Of a stretch of DNA of 64,000 nucleotides, positions 8,054 through 16,247 are shown piece by piece. The notes under the pieces are model-generated. The model had not been told where the DNA came from. It worked only from the letters and a program-made list of their open reading frames with translations, and searched no databases. Position numbers and translations under genes: made by a program. Each line of letters opens with the position of its first letter. Position 1 is the first letter of the stretch. Source of the DNA: Confluentibacter sediminis (GTDB lineage: Bacteria > Bacteroidota > Bacteroidia > Flavobacteriales > Flavobacteriaceae); contig NZ_QKPO01000001.1 in NCBI RefSeq assembly GCF_003258355.1, forward strand, positions 345,717 through 409,716. Reading direction: 5' to 3'.

Positions 8054-8530
8054 ATGAAAATTACTTGGAATGACTTAAAAGTCGACTTTAATCACATTGA
8101 CCAAAACCGCCTGACCGAAAGTTGGAGTTGGTTAATCGGAACGGATAAAAAACCGATTTTAATATCAAGTATTGGAGATTTATTTCTTGCTGACAAAAAC
8201 GGTGTTTGTTATTGGCTGAACGTTGGAGAAGGAGTTTTTGAAAAAGTAGCTGATAACGTTAACCAATTTAAAGATAAACTAAAAGACAATGAACAAGTCG
8301 ATGAATGGTTTTTAATTGGACTTGTAGAAAAGTTAAAAGAAAACGGACTTCAGCTAACTGACAAACATCTATACGGATATAAAAAATTACCAGTTTTAGG
8401 TGGAGAATATGAACCTGAAAATTTTGAATTAACGGACATTGAAGTTCATTTCGAATTAAGCGGACAAATTCATAAACAGATTAAAGATTTACCAGACGGA
8501 ACAAAAATCAATATAAAAACAACTGAATAA
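8054..8530 (+). CDS. Hypothetical protein with SMI1/T6SS-immunity-like features (cassette B)
   Basis: This 158-residue soluble acidic protein starts at ATG 8054. The segment DKKPILISSIGDLFLADKNGVCYWLNVGEG resembles the T6SS immunity protein Tdi1-like/DUF1851 pattern, in which a short beta-meander contains GDLFL and YWLNV. A LKENGLQLTDKHLYGYKKLPVLGGEYEPENFE segment completes the match. DUF1851 proteins are of uncertain function, some being immunity proteins. The assignment is moderate. It is the only gene in its cassette, and cassette ends GTTGTAAAAC and GTTTTACAAC flank it exactly. Confidence 0.55.
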   Translation: MKITWNDLKVDFNHIDQNRLTESWSWLIGTDKKPILISSIGDLFLADKNGVCYWLNVGEGVFEKVADNVNQFKDKLKDNEQVDEWFLIGLVEKLKENGLQLTDKHLYGYKKLPVLGGEYEPENFELTDIEVHFELSGQIHKQIKDLPDGTKINIKTTE

Positions 8531-8535
8531 AAAAC

Positions 8536-8634
8536 GTTTTACAACACCGTGTATAGTTCATTGCTTCCGATTTTCCTACGGAAAATCCTCGCACACAAAC
8601 TACGCACTATTCTTATACGAAGCGTTAGACACAA
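8536..8634. repeat. attC-like junction, type A (between cassettes B and C)
   Basis: It starts GTTTTACAAC (end of cassette B), then CACCGTGTATAGTTCATTGC. The centre is the hairpin GATTTTCC-TAC-GGAAAATC. It ends GCACTATTCTTATACGAAGC followed by GTTAGAC (8624-8630), which fits the GTTRRRY consensus of integron R' boxes. The outer arms GTGTATAG.TCATTGC and GCACTATTCTTATAC are inverse to each other with a few mismatches. Confidence 0.65.
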
Positions 8635-8635
8635 G

Positions 8636-9352
8636 GTGAAAAAAACATTGAGATACTACATTGGAGCATATTATTTAATTAAACTTCGTGATTCCAATTT
8701 TGGAACTTACGAAGGAAAAAAATTGTATACTTGTAGCACTTGTATCAACGATTCCTTTTTTGATACCTGGTCGATTTCGTGGGCTGATAACGGGAAAAAT
8801 GTTAGTTCAGAAACCAAAACGGATTTTAATCTTAATGAAAAGCTGATTAAAGAAATTCAGAATTGGACGGATAAAAAAATGGAGGAAAACAAAATTGGAT
8901 GGATTTGCACATTTGCCGATTTAGAAACCTTAACCGAATATAAAAGTTCGTTTTTTCCTAAAGCAGAAAGTGAAATATTGAGTATTAATTTTCCCGAATC
9001 AGAAAGAACCGAATTACTAAATTTATTCAATCCTGAAAAGACGAGTTTTGGTGAAATCGGACTTTTTAAAAACTTAAAAAAAGGAATAACAGAAAGCAAA
9101 GACGAACTGACTTTAGGCTACGATTTAATCGGAATTGAAGGTAGTAGTGAATTTCATAGTTTTCATTGTCACGATTTAGCAAGTGACTTAATCGAAAAGT
9201 TTGGAATTGAAATAAACGAATTCGGACTGATTAACGAAAATGATAAATGGACTGAAATGGTGGAATATATGAATGACGAGAAAAACGGATTTGAACCTTC
9301 GCCTTGGTTTTATGTGAAAGTGAATAAAGTAACGGAAAAAGCCAGTGGCTAA
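8636..9352 (+). CDS. Hypothetical soluble protein (cassette C)
   Basis: The start GTG at 8636 is chosen because an earlier in-frame GTG (8549) would translate the palindromic junction. The result is 238 residues. The protein is acidic, with no signal peptide or membrane segment. It contains YTCSTCINDSFFDTWSISWADN near the N-terminus, a CxxC pair that could bind metal, and later SSEFHSFHCHDLASDLIEKFG. I do not recognise the family. The stop codon overlaps the cassette end (GTGGCTAAC), a common layout in integron cassettes. Confidence 0.55.
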   Translation: MKKTLRYYIGAYYLIKLRDSNFGTYEGKKLYTCSTCINDSFFDTWSISWADNGKNVSSETKTDFNLNEKLIKEIQNWTDKKMEENKIGWICTFADLETLTEYKSSFFPKAESEILSINFPESERTELLNLFNPEKTSFGEIGLFKNLKKGITESKDELTLGYDLIGIEGSSEFHSFHCHDLASDLIEKFGIEINEFGLINENDKWTEMVEYMNDEKNGFEPSPWFYVKVNKVTEKASG

Positions 9353-9420
9353 CAAAGAACTAGTCTAAAAAAAAGTCTTTTTAGACTGGTTTTGAAACAA
9401 AGTTCTCGTCGTGCGGTCAT
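9344..9420. repeat. Terminal attC-like junction with strong hairpin
   Basis: After the cassette end (AGTGGCTAAC, 9344-9353) there is a nested structure: AGAAC pairs with GTTCT, and inside it AGTCTAAAAA (9362-9371) pairs perfectly with TTTTTAGACT (9378-9387). The hairpin is followed by a T-rich stretch and may also stop transcription of cassette C. No further cassette follows, and the next gene is the conserved pabB. Confidence 0.5.
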
Positions 9421-9546
9421 CCTGATTTAACAATGGCAAAAGTGGCTGTACTGCAAACCGCACCCACGCAGGCAATCATGAAACTATAACGTAAAATTCT
9501 TAATTTTTTAAGGATTCTAACTAACTTTGCGGCATAAATTTTTTGA

Positions 9547-10839
9547 TTGAGAACGCAGTACACCCATACCATTTCGGACACCGAAGCTTTTAAGCATCAA
9601 TTATTATTATGGAGCCAACAATTTGATGATATTGTATGGTTAGATTCCAACCATTACGAGCAAAAATATTCCAATTACGATGCGGTATTGGCTGTAGATG
9701 CTTTTACAAGCATTCAAACAGATTATCAAGATGGGTTTGAGAAATTAAAAGAATACCAAACTAGTACCAACGACTGGATTTTCGGTTACCTAACCTACGA
9801 TTTAAAGAACGATGTAGAAACGTTGAGTTCGAATAATTTTGACGGGTTACTGTTTCCAGACCTCTATTTTTTTCAACCTAAAAAACTGTTTTTATTTAAA
9901 GGCAATACCCTTGAAATCCAATATTTAAATGCTGTTGATGATGAGTTGCAAGCTGATTTAGAGGCCATAGAACGATTAAACGACTCAACAACTCCACAAT
10001 TAAACCATTCTATTAAAATCAAGCTAAGAATCCACAAAGATGACTACTTCGATAAAGTCAATAATCTTCTAGCGCATATTCACCGTGGCGATGTGTATGA
10101 AGCTAATTTTTGCCAAGAGTTTTATGCCGAAGACACCAGCATTAATCCGTTAGAAACCTATTTAAAACTGAATAGTATCTCAAAACCACCATTCGCGACG
10201 TTTTTAAAATGTACAGATAAATATTTGTTATCGGCATCGCCCGAACGCTATTTAAAAAAAGAGGGAACACGTGTAGTATCGCAACCCATAAAAGGCACAG
10301 CCAAAAGGTCGGATCATCCAGAAGAAGATGAACAATTAAAATTTGATTTGGCAGTAAGTGACAAAGAGCGCAGTGAAAACACCATGATAGTCGATTTAAT
10401 AAGAAACGATTTATCTAAAACGGCTATTAAGGGCACCGTGAATGTAGAAGAATTATGCCAAGTTTATACCTTTAAACAAGTACATCAAATGATTTCTACA
10501 GTCACTTCGGAAGTGGAAACAGATACACATCCAGTTGATATTATTAAAAGTACCTTCCCCATGGGAAGCATGACCGGAGCTCCAAAAATTTCAGCCATGA
10601 AAATTATTGAAGCCTTGGAAGATACCAAGCGCGGACTCTATTCTGGGGCGGTGGGTTATTTTTTACCAAACAATGATTTTGATTTTAATGTGGTGATTCG
10701 TAGTATTTTATATAATGAAACTAAACAATATGTATCCTATTCCGTTGGTGGTGCCATTACCGCAAAGAGTGACCCATTAAAGGAATATGAGGAATGTTTA
10801 TTGAAAGCCAAAGCCATGCGTGAGGTTTTGGAGCATTAA
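9547..10839 (+). CDS. pabB: Aminodeoxychorismate synthase component I
   Basis: This 430-residue enzyme of the chorismate-utilising family makes 4-amino-4-deoxychorismate for folate synthesis, using ammonia from a PabA-type amidotransferase that is not encoded here. Motifs include the PIKGT box, whose Lys marks PabB rather than anthranilate synthase (PIAGT). Others are SASPERYL, ENTMIVDLIRNDLSK (metal and substrate binding), TFPMGSMTGAPKISAM and RGLYSGAVGYF. The N-terminal ~170 residues form the usual less conserved lobe. The start is TTG at 9547. A TAACTTTG box at 9522-9529 fits a Bacteroidota -7 element, implying a very short leader. It converges with the next gene by a 4-bp overlap. Confidence 0.92.
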   Translation: MRTQYTHTISDTEAFKHQLLLWSQQFDDIVWLDSNHYEQKYSNYDAVLAVDAFTSIQTDYQDGFEKLKEYQTSTNDWIFGYLTYDLKNDVETLSSNNFDGLLFPDLYFFQPKKLFLFKGNTLEIQYLNAVDDELQADLEAIERLNDSTTPQLNHSIKIKLRIHKDDYFDKVNNLLAHIHRGDVYEANFCQEFYAEDTSINPLETYLKLNSISKPPFATFLKCTDKYLLSASPERYLKKEGTRVVSQPIKGTAKRSDHPEEDEQLKFDLAVSDKERSENTMIVDLIRNDLSKTAIKGTVNVEELCQVYTFKQVHQMISTVTSEVETDTHPVDIIKSTFPMGSMTGAPKISAMKIIEALEDTKRGLYSGAVGYFLPNNDFDFNVVIRSILYNETKQYVSYSVGGAITAKSDPLKEYEECLLKAKAMREVLEH

Positions 10840-11528
10840 TCGATATGATCTTTGAAGTTTTTAATGATTTCTTCAAAAATCATTTCAACTCTCTGGGGTT
10901 CCATCTGTTTAACTTCGGCAATTTCGTTAAATGATAATTTTCCAAATACAAATAAATCGACCACATTCGAAATATTTACAGGTAACCAACTGTAAAGGCT
11001 TCCCAACACTTTTTTAGATTGACTTTTAGGTACATTTTTAATTTCGAAGGCATTTAAAATAGATGATTCGTTATCATCGTAAATAAAAAGATGTTTACGG
11101 TTGTTATTTTGATGGTATGAGATGTCTTGTAAATCTTCAGCCATAATAAAATCCCAATCATCATCAATGGTATATCGTTCATCCAACCCATCTAATTCTT
11201 CTTCTAAAATAGAGTTGGTACTTACCGTATTTTTGTGGAAAGCTTCTACTTTGTAAGTAGCATCCAGTACTCTGTTAACATTGTAGAAAAGTTTCAATTT
11301 TATGGTGTTAGTACTCCAATCAATATCATACCCATCTTCGTAAAATTTGGCAATACTTTCATCAACAATACCGTTGGAAGCATACATATTTTTTGGAAGA
11401 ATGCCTGTAGATTCGGCAATGTATAATCTGTGTTTTACATAAGGATGTAAATGTTGGCTAGCAGACACGACTTTTTTATTGAAAGCTGTTTGCGTTTTTC
11501 TATCGATTATTTTTTCTAAAGTGCTCAT
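10836..11528 (-). CDS. Conserved hypothetical protein with sigma-4-like C-terminal helices
   Basis: This 230-residue soluble protein is acidic in its middle part (EEELDGLDERYTIDDDWDF). The last ~60 residues read VDLFVFGKLSFNEIAEVKQMEPQRVEMIFEEI, a pattern like the helix-turn-helix of sigma-factor region 4 (LSFNEIAEV...). It could therefore be a DNA-binding or sigma-like adaptor, but region 2 is absent. I do not recognise a named family. It is divergently transcribed from tilS with a 124-bp gap, and tail-to-tail with pabB. Confidence 0.6.
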   Translation of the reverse strand: MSTLEKIIDRKTQTAFNKKVVSASQHLHPYVKHRLYIAESTGILPKNMYASNGIVDESIAKFYEDGYDIDWSTNTIKLKLFYNVNRVLDATYKVEAFHKNTVSTNSILEEELDGLDERYTIDDDWDFIMAEDLQDISYHQNNNRKHLFIYDDNESSILNAFEIKNVPKSQSKKVLGSLYSWLPVNISNVVDLFVFGKLSFNEIAEVKQMEPQRVEMIFEEIIKNFKDHID

Positions 11529-11652
11529 AACATCGTTTATTTAAATTGACAGTTAAAAGATACGGAATTTTTGTGGTTGAAAATTATGATTTAAGTCATT
11601 TTTAAGCCGAAAACCCACTTAGTTTCAAACGGCAATATTGTATATTTGAAAT

Positions 11653-12963
11653 ATGTTAAGCAAGTTTCAAGACCATATAAAGTCTAAATTTCCTTTTTTG
11701 AAGGACAAAAAAATATTGATTGCCATTTCTGGTGGGATAGATAGTGTGGTGTTGGCGCATTTATGTAAACAATCTCAATTACATATTGCTTTTGCACATT
11801 GTAATTTTAATTTGCGAGGTTATGAAAGTGATGGTGATGAAGATTTTGTTTTACAATTGGCAGAAGATTTAGATTTAGAGGTTTTTGTAGAAAGTTTTGA
11901 TACAAATGCCTATGCCGAAGAACATAAAAAATCCATTCAAGTGGCGGCACGGGAATTGCGCTATCATTGGTTTGTGGAGCTAGCTGAACAGTTGCATTTC
12001 GATTATATTTTAACAGCCCATCATGCCGATGATAATCTGGAAACTTTTTTAATCAATCTGACTAGAGGTACGGGGCTGGAAGGTTTAACGGGAATTCCAG
12101 AAATCAATGGGCTATTCATCAGACCGCTTTTGCCATTTTCCAGAGAGGATATTGAAGCTTATGCCAAAGATCACCATATAACTTGGCGAGACGATAGTAG
12201 TAATGCCTCCACAAAATATGTACGTAATAAACTCAGGCATGATGTGATTCCCATTTTAAAGCATATGAATCCGAGTTTGTTACAAAGTTTTGAGAATACC
12301 ATTAATCATTTACAGGAATCCCAAGGCATTATTGAAGAAAGTATTGATGAATTTTTAAATAGAGCTCTCGATATTGCAGACAACAACGTAGCAAAGTTTA
12401 AAATTTCAGAATTTAAAAGCAAAAACAATCCCAAAGCCTATTTATTTGAGGTTTTTAAGGACTTTGGTTTTACGGAATGGAATGACGTGCTCAGCTTATT
12501 AGATGCTCAATCAGGCAAACAACTGTTTTCAGAACAGTGGCGGCTTATTAAGGATAGAGCGTATTTATTACTAAGTGAAATAGCTGTTGAAGCATCCGAA
12601 AGTATACGGATTTCAGAAACAGATAAAAAAGTCGATATGCCTTTAGGGGTGTTGCTTTTTGATGAAGTGGAAGCCATTTCAGAAGCATCAAAACAAAGCA
12701 TGTATGTTGACAAATCAAAATTGAAATTTCCATTAATTGTCAGAAAATGGAAAGAAGGCGATGTGTTTTTTCCATTAGGAATGTCTGGTAAAAAGAAACT
12801 CAGCAAGTATTTTAAGGACGAAAAATTGTCGTTGCTGGATAAAGAACATACTTGGTTGCTATGTTCAGGAGACGACATTGTTTGGGTTATTGGAAAACGC
12901 GCCGATAATCGTTTTAAAGTCACTGAAAATACGAAACGTGTTTTGAAGATTGAATTGAAATAG
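11653..12963 (+). CDS. tilS: tRNA(Ile)-lysidine synthetase
   Basis: This 436-residue essential enzyme attaches lysine to C34 of the tRNA(Ile) CAU anticodon using ATP, switching decoding from AUG to AUA. The PP-loop SGGIDS is at 26-31, followed by CNFNLRG and TAHHADDNLETFLINLTRGTG, a linker region (WRDDSSN ... VRNKLRHDVIP) typical of TilS, and the C-terminal substrate-recognition domain (VRKWKEGDVFFPLGM, KKLSKYFKDEKLS). The length is normal for Bacteroidota. TATATTTG at 11641-11648 lies almost against the ATG. If it is a -7 box, the mRNA would be nearly leaderless. Confidence 0.96.
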   Translation: MLSKFQDHIKSKFPFLKDKKILIAISGGIDSVVLAHLCKQSQLHIAFAHCNFNLRGYESDGDEDFVLQLAEDLDLEVFVESFDTNAYAEEHKKSIQVAARELRYHWFVELAEQLHFDYILTAHHADDNLETFLINLTRGTGLEGLTGIPEINGLFIRPLLPFSREDIEAYAKDHHITWRDDSSNASTKYVRNKLRHDVIPILKHMNPSLLQSFENTINHLQESQGIIEESIDEFLNRALDIADNNVAKFKISEFKSKNNPKAYLFEVFKDFGFTEWNDVLSLLDAQSGKQLFSEQWRLIKDRAYLLLSEIAVEASESIRISETDKKVDMPLGVLLFDEVEAISEASKQSMYVDKSKLKFPLIVRKWKEGDVFFPLGMSGKKKLSKYFKDEKLSLLDKEHTWLLCSGDDIVWVIGKRADNRFKVTENTKRVLKIELK

Positions 12964-13048
12964 TTTGTCATACTGGGCTGAGTAGGGGCATTGAATTAAA
13001 ATAAATTTTCACTTGGTGTAAATTCGTGAAATTAGGGGCTAAAATATT

Positions 13049-14668
13049 ATGAAACTACAAGGCAACATTGTCGACATACCAAACAAACGCATTTTCAAAG
13101 GAGACATTACTTTTGAAAACGGGAAAATTGTTGCTATTGTTGAGAAAGCCAACGATGAAAATCATTATATCCTGCCTGGTTTTGTTGATGCCCATATTCA
13201 TATTGAAAGCTCCATGCTAGTGCCTAGTGAATTTGCCAAATTGGCTGTGGCACATGGAACGGTTGCCACCGTCTCCGATCCACATGAAATTGCTAATGTG
13301 TTGGGTGTTGAAGGTGTGCGTTTCATGATTGAAAACGGTAAAAAAGTTCCTTTCAAATTTAATTTTGGGGCACCATCGTGCGTACCAGCCACCACTTTTG
13401 AATCTGCTGGAGCGGTCATAGATTCTGATGCCATTAAAACACTTCTTGAAAACCCTGATATTAAGTATTTAACCGAAATGATGAATTACCCAGGCGTCTT
13501 ATTTGATGATGCCGAAGTAATGAAAAAAATAGCTTGGGCAAAACACTATAATAAACCCATCGATGGACATGCGCCAGATTTACGAGGTGACAATCTTTCA
13601 AAATATATTCGTGCAGGTATCACTACCGATCACGAATGTTTTACTTATGAAGAAGCTTTAGAAAAACTTCAAAAAGGCATGAAAGTGTTGATTCGAGAGG
13701 GGAGTGCTGCTAAAAATTTTGAGGCCCTTATTGATTTGCTACCAGAACACTTCGAAAATATGATGTTTTGTAGTGATGATAAGCATCCAGACGATTTAAT
13801 CATTGACCATATCAATAAATTATGTGCCAGAGCCATTGCAAAAGGCATGGATGTGTTTAAAGTGTTGCAAGCGGCATGTATAAATCCTGTAAAGCATTAC
13901 AATTTAAATGTCGGTTTGTTGCAAGCAGGAGATGCTGCCGATTTTATTGTGGTTGAAGATTTAATAAATTTCAAAACAGTACAAACCTACATAGATGGCG
14001 AATTGGTTTTTGATAAAGGAAAATCATTTATTGAAACAGTTTCTTTTGAAAATCTGAATAATTTCAACACCAATAAAAAGAACGTGGAAGCTTTTAAAGT
14101 GGAAGCTTTAAAAGAAAAAATCAGGGTGATAGAAGCTTTAGAAGGTCAGTTAGTTACCAATGAACTGATTGAAAAGGCTACTATTGAGAATGGTCATTTA
14201 ATTTCTAATATAGAAACCGATATTTTAAAAATGACTGTCGTCAATCGATACAATGATAACAAACCAGCCATCGCTTTTATTAAGAATTTCGGATTAAAAG
14301 AAGGGGCTATAGCATCCTCGGTTGGACATGATTCCCATAATATAATAGCTGTTGGCGTTTCCGATGAAGCGATTTGTAAAGCAGTTAACTTATTAATTGA
14401 AAATAAAGGAGGTATTTGTGCGGTTTCGAATTCCGAAGAAAAAATATTACCGCTTCCTGTCGCTGGCATTATGAGTGATAAAGATGGAAAAACGGTCGGG
14501 TTGCAATATGCTGAACTCGATGCAATGGCCAAAAGTTTGGCATCTAAGCTCAACGCACCTTACATGACTTTGTCTTTTATGGCATTGTTGGTCATTCCCT
14601 CATTAAAATTAAGCGACCAAGGCCTTTTTAATGGTAAAGATTTTAACTTTGTAAACCTACAAACCTAA
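13049..14668 (+). CDS. ade: Adenine deaminase
   Basis: This 539-residue amidohydrolase converts adenine to hypoxanthine and ammonia for purine salvage. Motifs are the metal-binding [12 protein letters not shown] (~47-58), [18 protein letters not shown] and the C-terminal ADE domain with [14 protein letters not shown] and GGICAVSN. The length and order match bacterial Ade (YicP-type). It stands alone after tilS. The start is ATG 13049, the first Met before [10 protein letters not shown]. Confidence 0.93.
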   Translation: MKLQGNIVDIPNKRIFKGDITFENGKIVAIVEKANDENHYILPGFVDAHIHIESSMLVPSEFAKLAVAHGTVATVSDPHEIANVLGVEGVRFMIENGKKVPFKFNFGAPSCVPATTFESAGAVIDSDAIKTLLENPDIKYLTEMMNYPGVLFDDAEVMKKIAWAKHYNKPIDGHAPDLRGDNLSKYIRAGITTDHECFTYEEALEKLQKGMKVLIREGSAAKNFEALIDLLPEHFENMMFCSDDKHPDDLIIDHINKLCARAIAKGMDVFKVLQAACINPVKHYNLNVGLLQAGDAADFIVVEDLINFKTVQTYIDGELVFDKGKSFIETVSFENLNNFNTNKKNVEAFKVEALKEKIRVIEALEGQLVTNELIEKATIENGHLISNIETDILKMTVVNRYNDNKPAIAFIKNFGLKEGAIASSVGHDSHNIIAVGVSDEAICKAVNLLIENKGGICAVSNSEEKILPLPVAGIMSDKDGKTVGLQYAELDAMAKSLASKLNAPYMTLSFMALLVIPSLKLSDQGLFNGKDFNFVNLQT

Positions 14669-14675
14669 ATTATAG

Positions 14676-14716
14676 CAAAAACCAAAAACCACCAACCAAC
14701 AACCACCCACCAACCA
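14676..14716 (+). other. G-less C/A-rich leader
   Basis: Between ade and the hydrolase gene, about 40 bases consist only of A, C and an occasional T, with repeated CCAAC/CCACC units, and run up to the ATG at 14718. It is unlike the AT-rich spacers elsewhere. An unstructured leader that helps ribosome access in an organism without Shine-Dalgarno sites is possible, but this is inference. Confidence 0.4.
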
Positions 14717-14717
14717 A

Positions 14718-15686
14718 ATGCCCATCCTAGATTCAACTTACAAGCCACCATTCTTTTTTAAAAACGGATTTATTGCCACGGTATATTCTGGTTTATTCAG
14801 AAAAGTTTCTGGAGTAAAACAGGAACGTGAGCGCATCATACTCAGCGACGGCGATTTTTTAGATTTAGATTGGAGTTATGCAAATGAAAAAGCTAATAAA
14901 CTAATTATCTGTTTTCATGGGTTGGAAGGTCATGGGCAACGGCCTTATGTTACGGGAACTGCAAAACTATGTAATACCAATGGCATGGATGCGGTTTGTG
15001 TTAATTTTAGAGGCTGTAGTGGGGAAGATAATTTAAAATACAGAAGTTACCATTCGGGTGCTACCGAAGATTTAGAGGAGATTATAAAACACATTTTAGC
15101 ATCTAATACCTACCAAGAAATCTATCTATATGGAGTGAGTTTAGGAGCCAATCTTATTTTAAAATATTTGGGCGAACGGGAAGATGTGCCTCATGAAATT
15201 AAAGCTGCGGTTGCTATTTCTGTGCCTGCAGATTTGAATGGCTCTTGTGGGGAACTTCATAAATTTAAAAATAAACCATTTTCTATTCATTTTCTTAATT
15301 ACTTAAAACGTAAACTATTAATTAAAATGAATAATTATCCTGAGGAATTGCCCGCTGAAGTATGGTGTTCCATTATGTCATTAAGAGATTTTGATGATGT
15401 ATACACATCTAAAGCCCACGGCTTTATAGATGCCACCGATTATTATAAAAAATCTAGTTGCAAGCAGTTTTTACCTAATATTAAAATTCCATCGTTGATT
15501 ATTAATGCATTAAACGATTCGTTTTTATCTCCAGAATGTTATCCTGTTAAAGAAGCAAAAAATAATCCTAATCTATATTTAGAAATGCCTAAGTATGGCG
15601 GACATGCAGGATTTATTGATAAAAAGAACATATATTATAATGAAAAACGAGCGTTGGAGTTTATTAAAACTATGTTAAAAGCATAA
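14718..15686 (+). CDS. YheT-like alpha/beta hydrolase
   Basis: This 322-residue hydrolase belongs to the YheT/ABHD1-3 family. The oxyanion-side motif is CFHGLEGHGQRPYV, followed by VNFRGCSGE and the nucleophile elbow YGVSLGANLILKYLG. A late Asp in NALNDSFLSPECYP and a His in YGGHAGFID complete the catalytic triad. The N-terminus (YKPPFFFKNGFIATVY) is the family's usual signature. The natural substrate is not known for bacterial members, though a lipid or ester is likely. No membrane segment is seen. Confidence 0.88.
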   Translation: MPILDSTYKPPFFFKNGFIATVYSGLFRKVSGVKQERERIILSDGDFLDLDWSYANEKANKLIICFHGLEGHGQRPYVTGTAKLCNTNGMDAVCVNFRGCSGEDNLKYRSYHSGATEDLEEIIKHILASNTYQEIYLYGVSLGANLILKYLGEREDVPHEIKAAVAISVPADLNGSCGELHKFKNKPFSIHFLNYLKRKLLIKMNNYPEELPAEVWCSIMSLRDFDDVYTSKAHGFIDATDYYKKSSCKQFLPNIKIPSLIINALNDSFLSPECYPVKEAKNNPNLYLEMPKYGGHAGFIDKKNIYYNEKRALEFIKTMLKA

Positions 15687-15694
15687 ATGAGCGT

Positions 15695-15721
15695 CCTTTT
15701 TTTGTATTTTTAAAAAGTATG
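15695..15721 (+). promoter_or_regulatory. Shared upstream element of Mo-hydroxylase pair 1
   Basis: CCTTTTTTTGTATTTTTAAA followed by AAGTATG matches CCTTTTTTGTACATTTAAAA followed by GCTATG at 18511-18536, in the same position upstream of the second pair (80 bp and 78 bp before the start codons). A duplicated promoter region is the simplest reading. The TTTG may be the -33 part, but no exact -7 box can be fixed. Confidence 0.4.
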
Positions 15722-15775
15722 AAAGTGTCTTAGTTTTTGTTCTAATTCACAATATATTAACCAAAAAAAAGTAAA

Positions 15776-16237
15776 ATGCCAACTTATAACCTAAACGTCA
15801 ACAAAAAAAATCATACTGTTGAGGCAGAAGAAGATATGCCTTTATTGTGGGTTTTAAGAGATCTTTTGGATTTGGTAGGAACCAAATTCGGATGTGGGAT
15901 CGGCCAATGTGGGGCTTGTACCATCCATCTTGACGGTTCAGCATCTAGAAGCTGCTTAATACCAATCTCTAGTGTAGGAGACGCTAAAATCACCACCATC
16001 GAAGGGCTTTCAGAAGATAATAGTCATCCAGTTCAAAAAGCATGGAAAGAGGTAGATGTGCCACAATGTGGGTATTGTCAAGCCGGGCAAATTATGACGG
16101 CATCAGCTTTTTTAGAGAAAAATCCGAGTCCAACAGAAGAAGAGGTTAGAGCGGCTATGCATGGAAATATTTGTAGATGTAGTGCATATAATAGAATTGA
16201 AAAGGCTGTAAATCTTGCTGCCACAATGGAATCTTAA
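15776..16237 (+). CDS. Mo hydroxylase small subunit, two [2Fe-2S] clusters (IorA-like), pair 1
   Basis: This 153-residue electron-transfer subunit has the plant-type cluster ligands C40, C45, C48 and C60 (CGIGQCGAC ... RSC), and the alpha-helical cluster ligands C98, C101, C133 and C135 (CGYC ... CRC). It should pass electrons from the molybdenum subunit encoded next to an acceptor. No signal peptide is visible, which fits export as a folded complex on the partner's Tat signal. The gap to the large-subunit ATG is 10 bp. It closely resembles the second copy at 18589. Confidence 0.92.
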   Translation: MPTYNLNVNKKNHTVEAEEDMPLLWVLRDLLDLVGTKFGCGIGQCGACTIHLDGSASRSCLIPISSVGDAKITTIEGLSEDNSHPVQKAWKEVDVPQCGYCQAGQIMTASAFLEKNPSPTEEEVRAAMHGNICRCSAYNRIEKAVNLAATMES

Positions 16238-16247
16238 TCATTTGGAC

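Larger units (their letters stand above)
7497..9430 (+). mobile_element. Integron-like cassette cluster 1 (three cassettes, no integrase)
   Basis: Three plus-strand single-gene cassettes lie in tandem: 7497-7911, 8031-8545 and 8624-9353. Each starts with GTT and ends with AAC, and its first ~10-14 bases are the inverse of its own last bases: GTTGTACACCATTT against AAACGGTACACAAC (11/14), GTTGTAAAAC against GTTTTACAAC (10/10), and GTTAGACACT-like GTTAGACACA against AGTGGCTAAC (8/10). Palindromic junctions of 100-140 bp separate them. This is the arrangement expected if each cassette once existed as a circle with a single attC-like site. The cluster sits between the 96-bp element and the conserved pabB gene. 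Confidence 0.65.

Noticed and set aside
8549..8635. Extended N-terminus of the cassette C protein
   Set aside because: It translates the type A palindrome; GTG at 8636 lies just inside the cassette.
16215..16247. Upstream TTG start of the first Mo-hydroxylase large subunit
   Set aside because: It would overlap the small-subunit gene and put eleven residues before the Tat signal.
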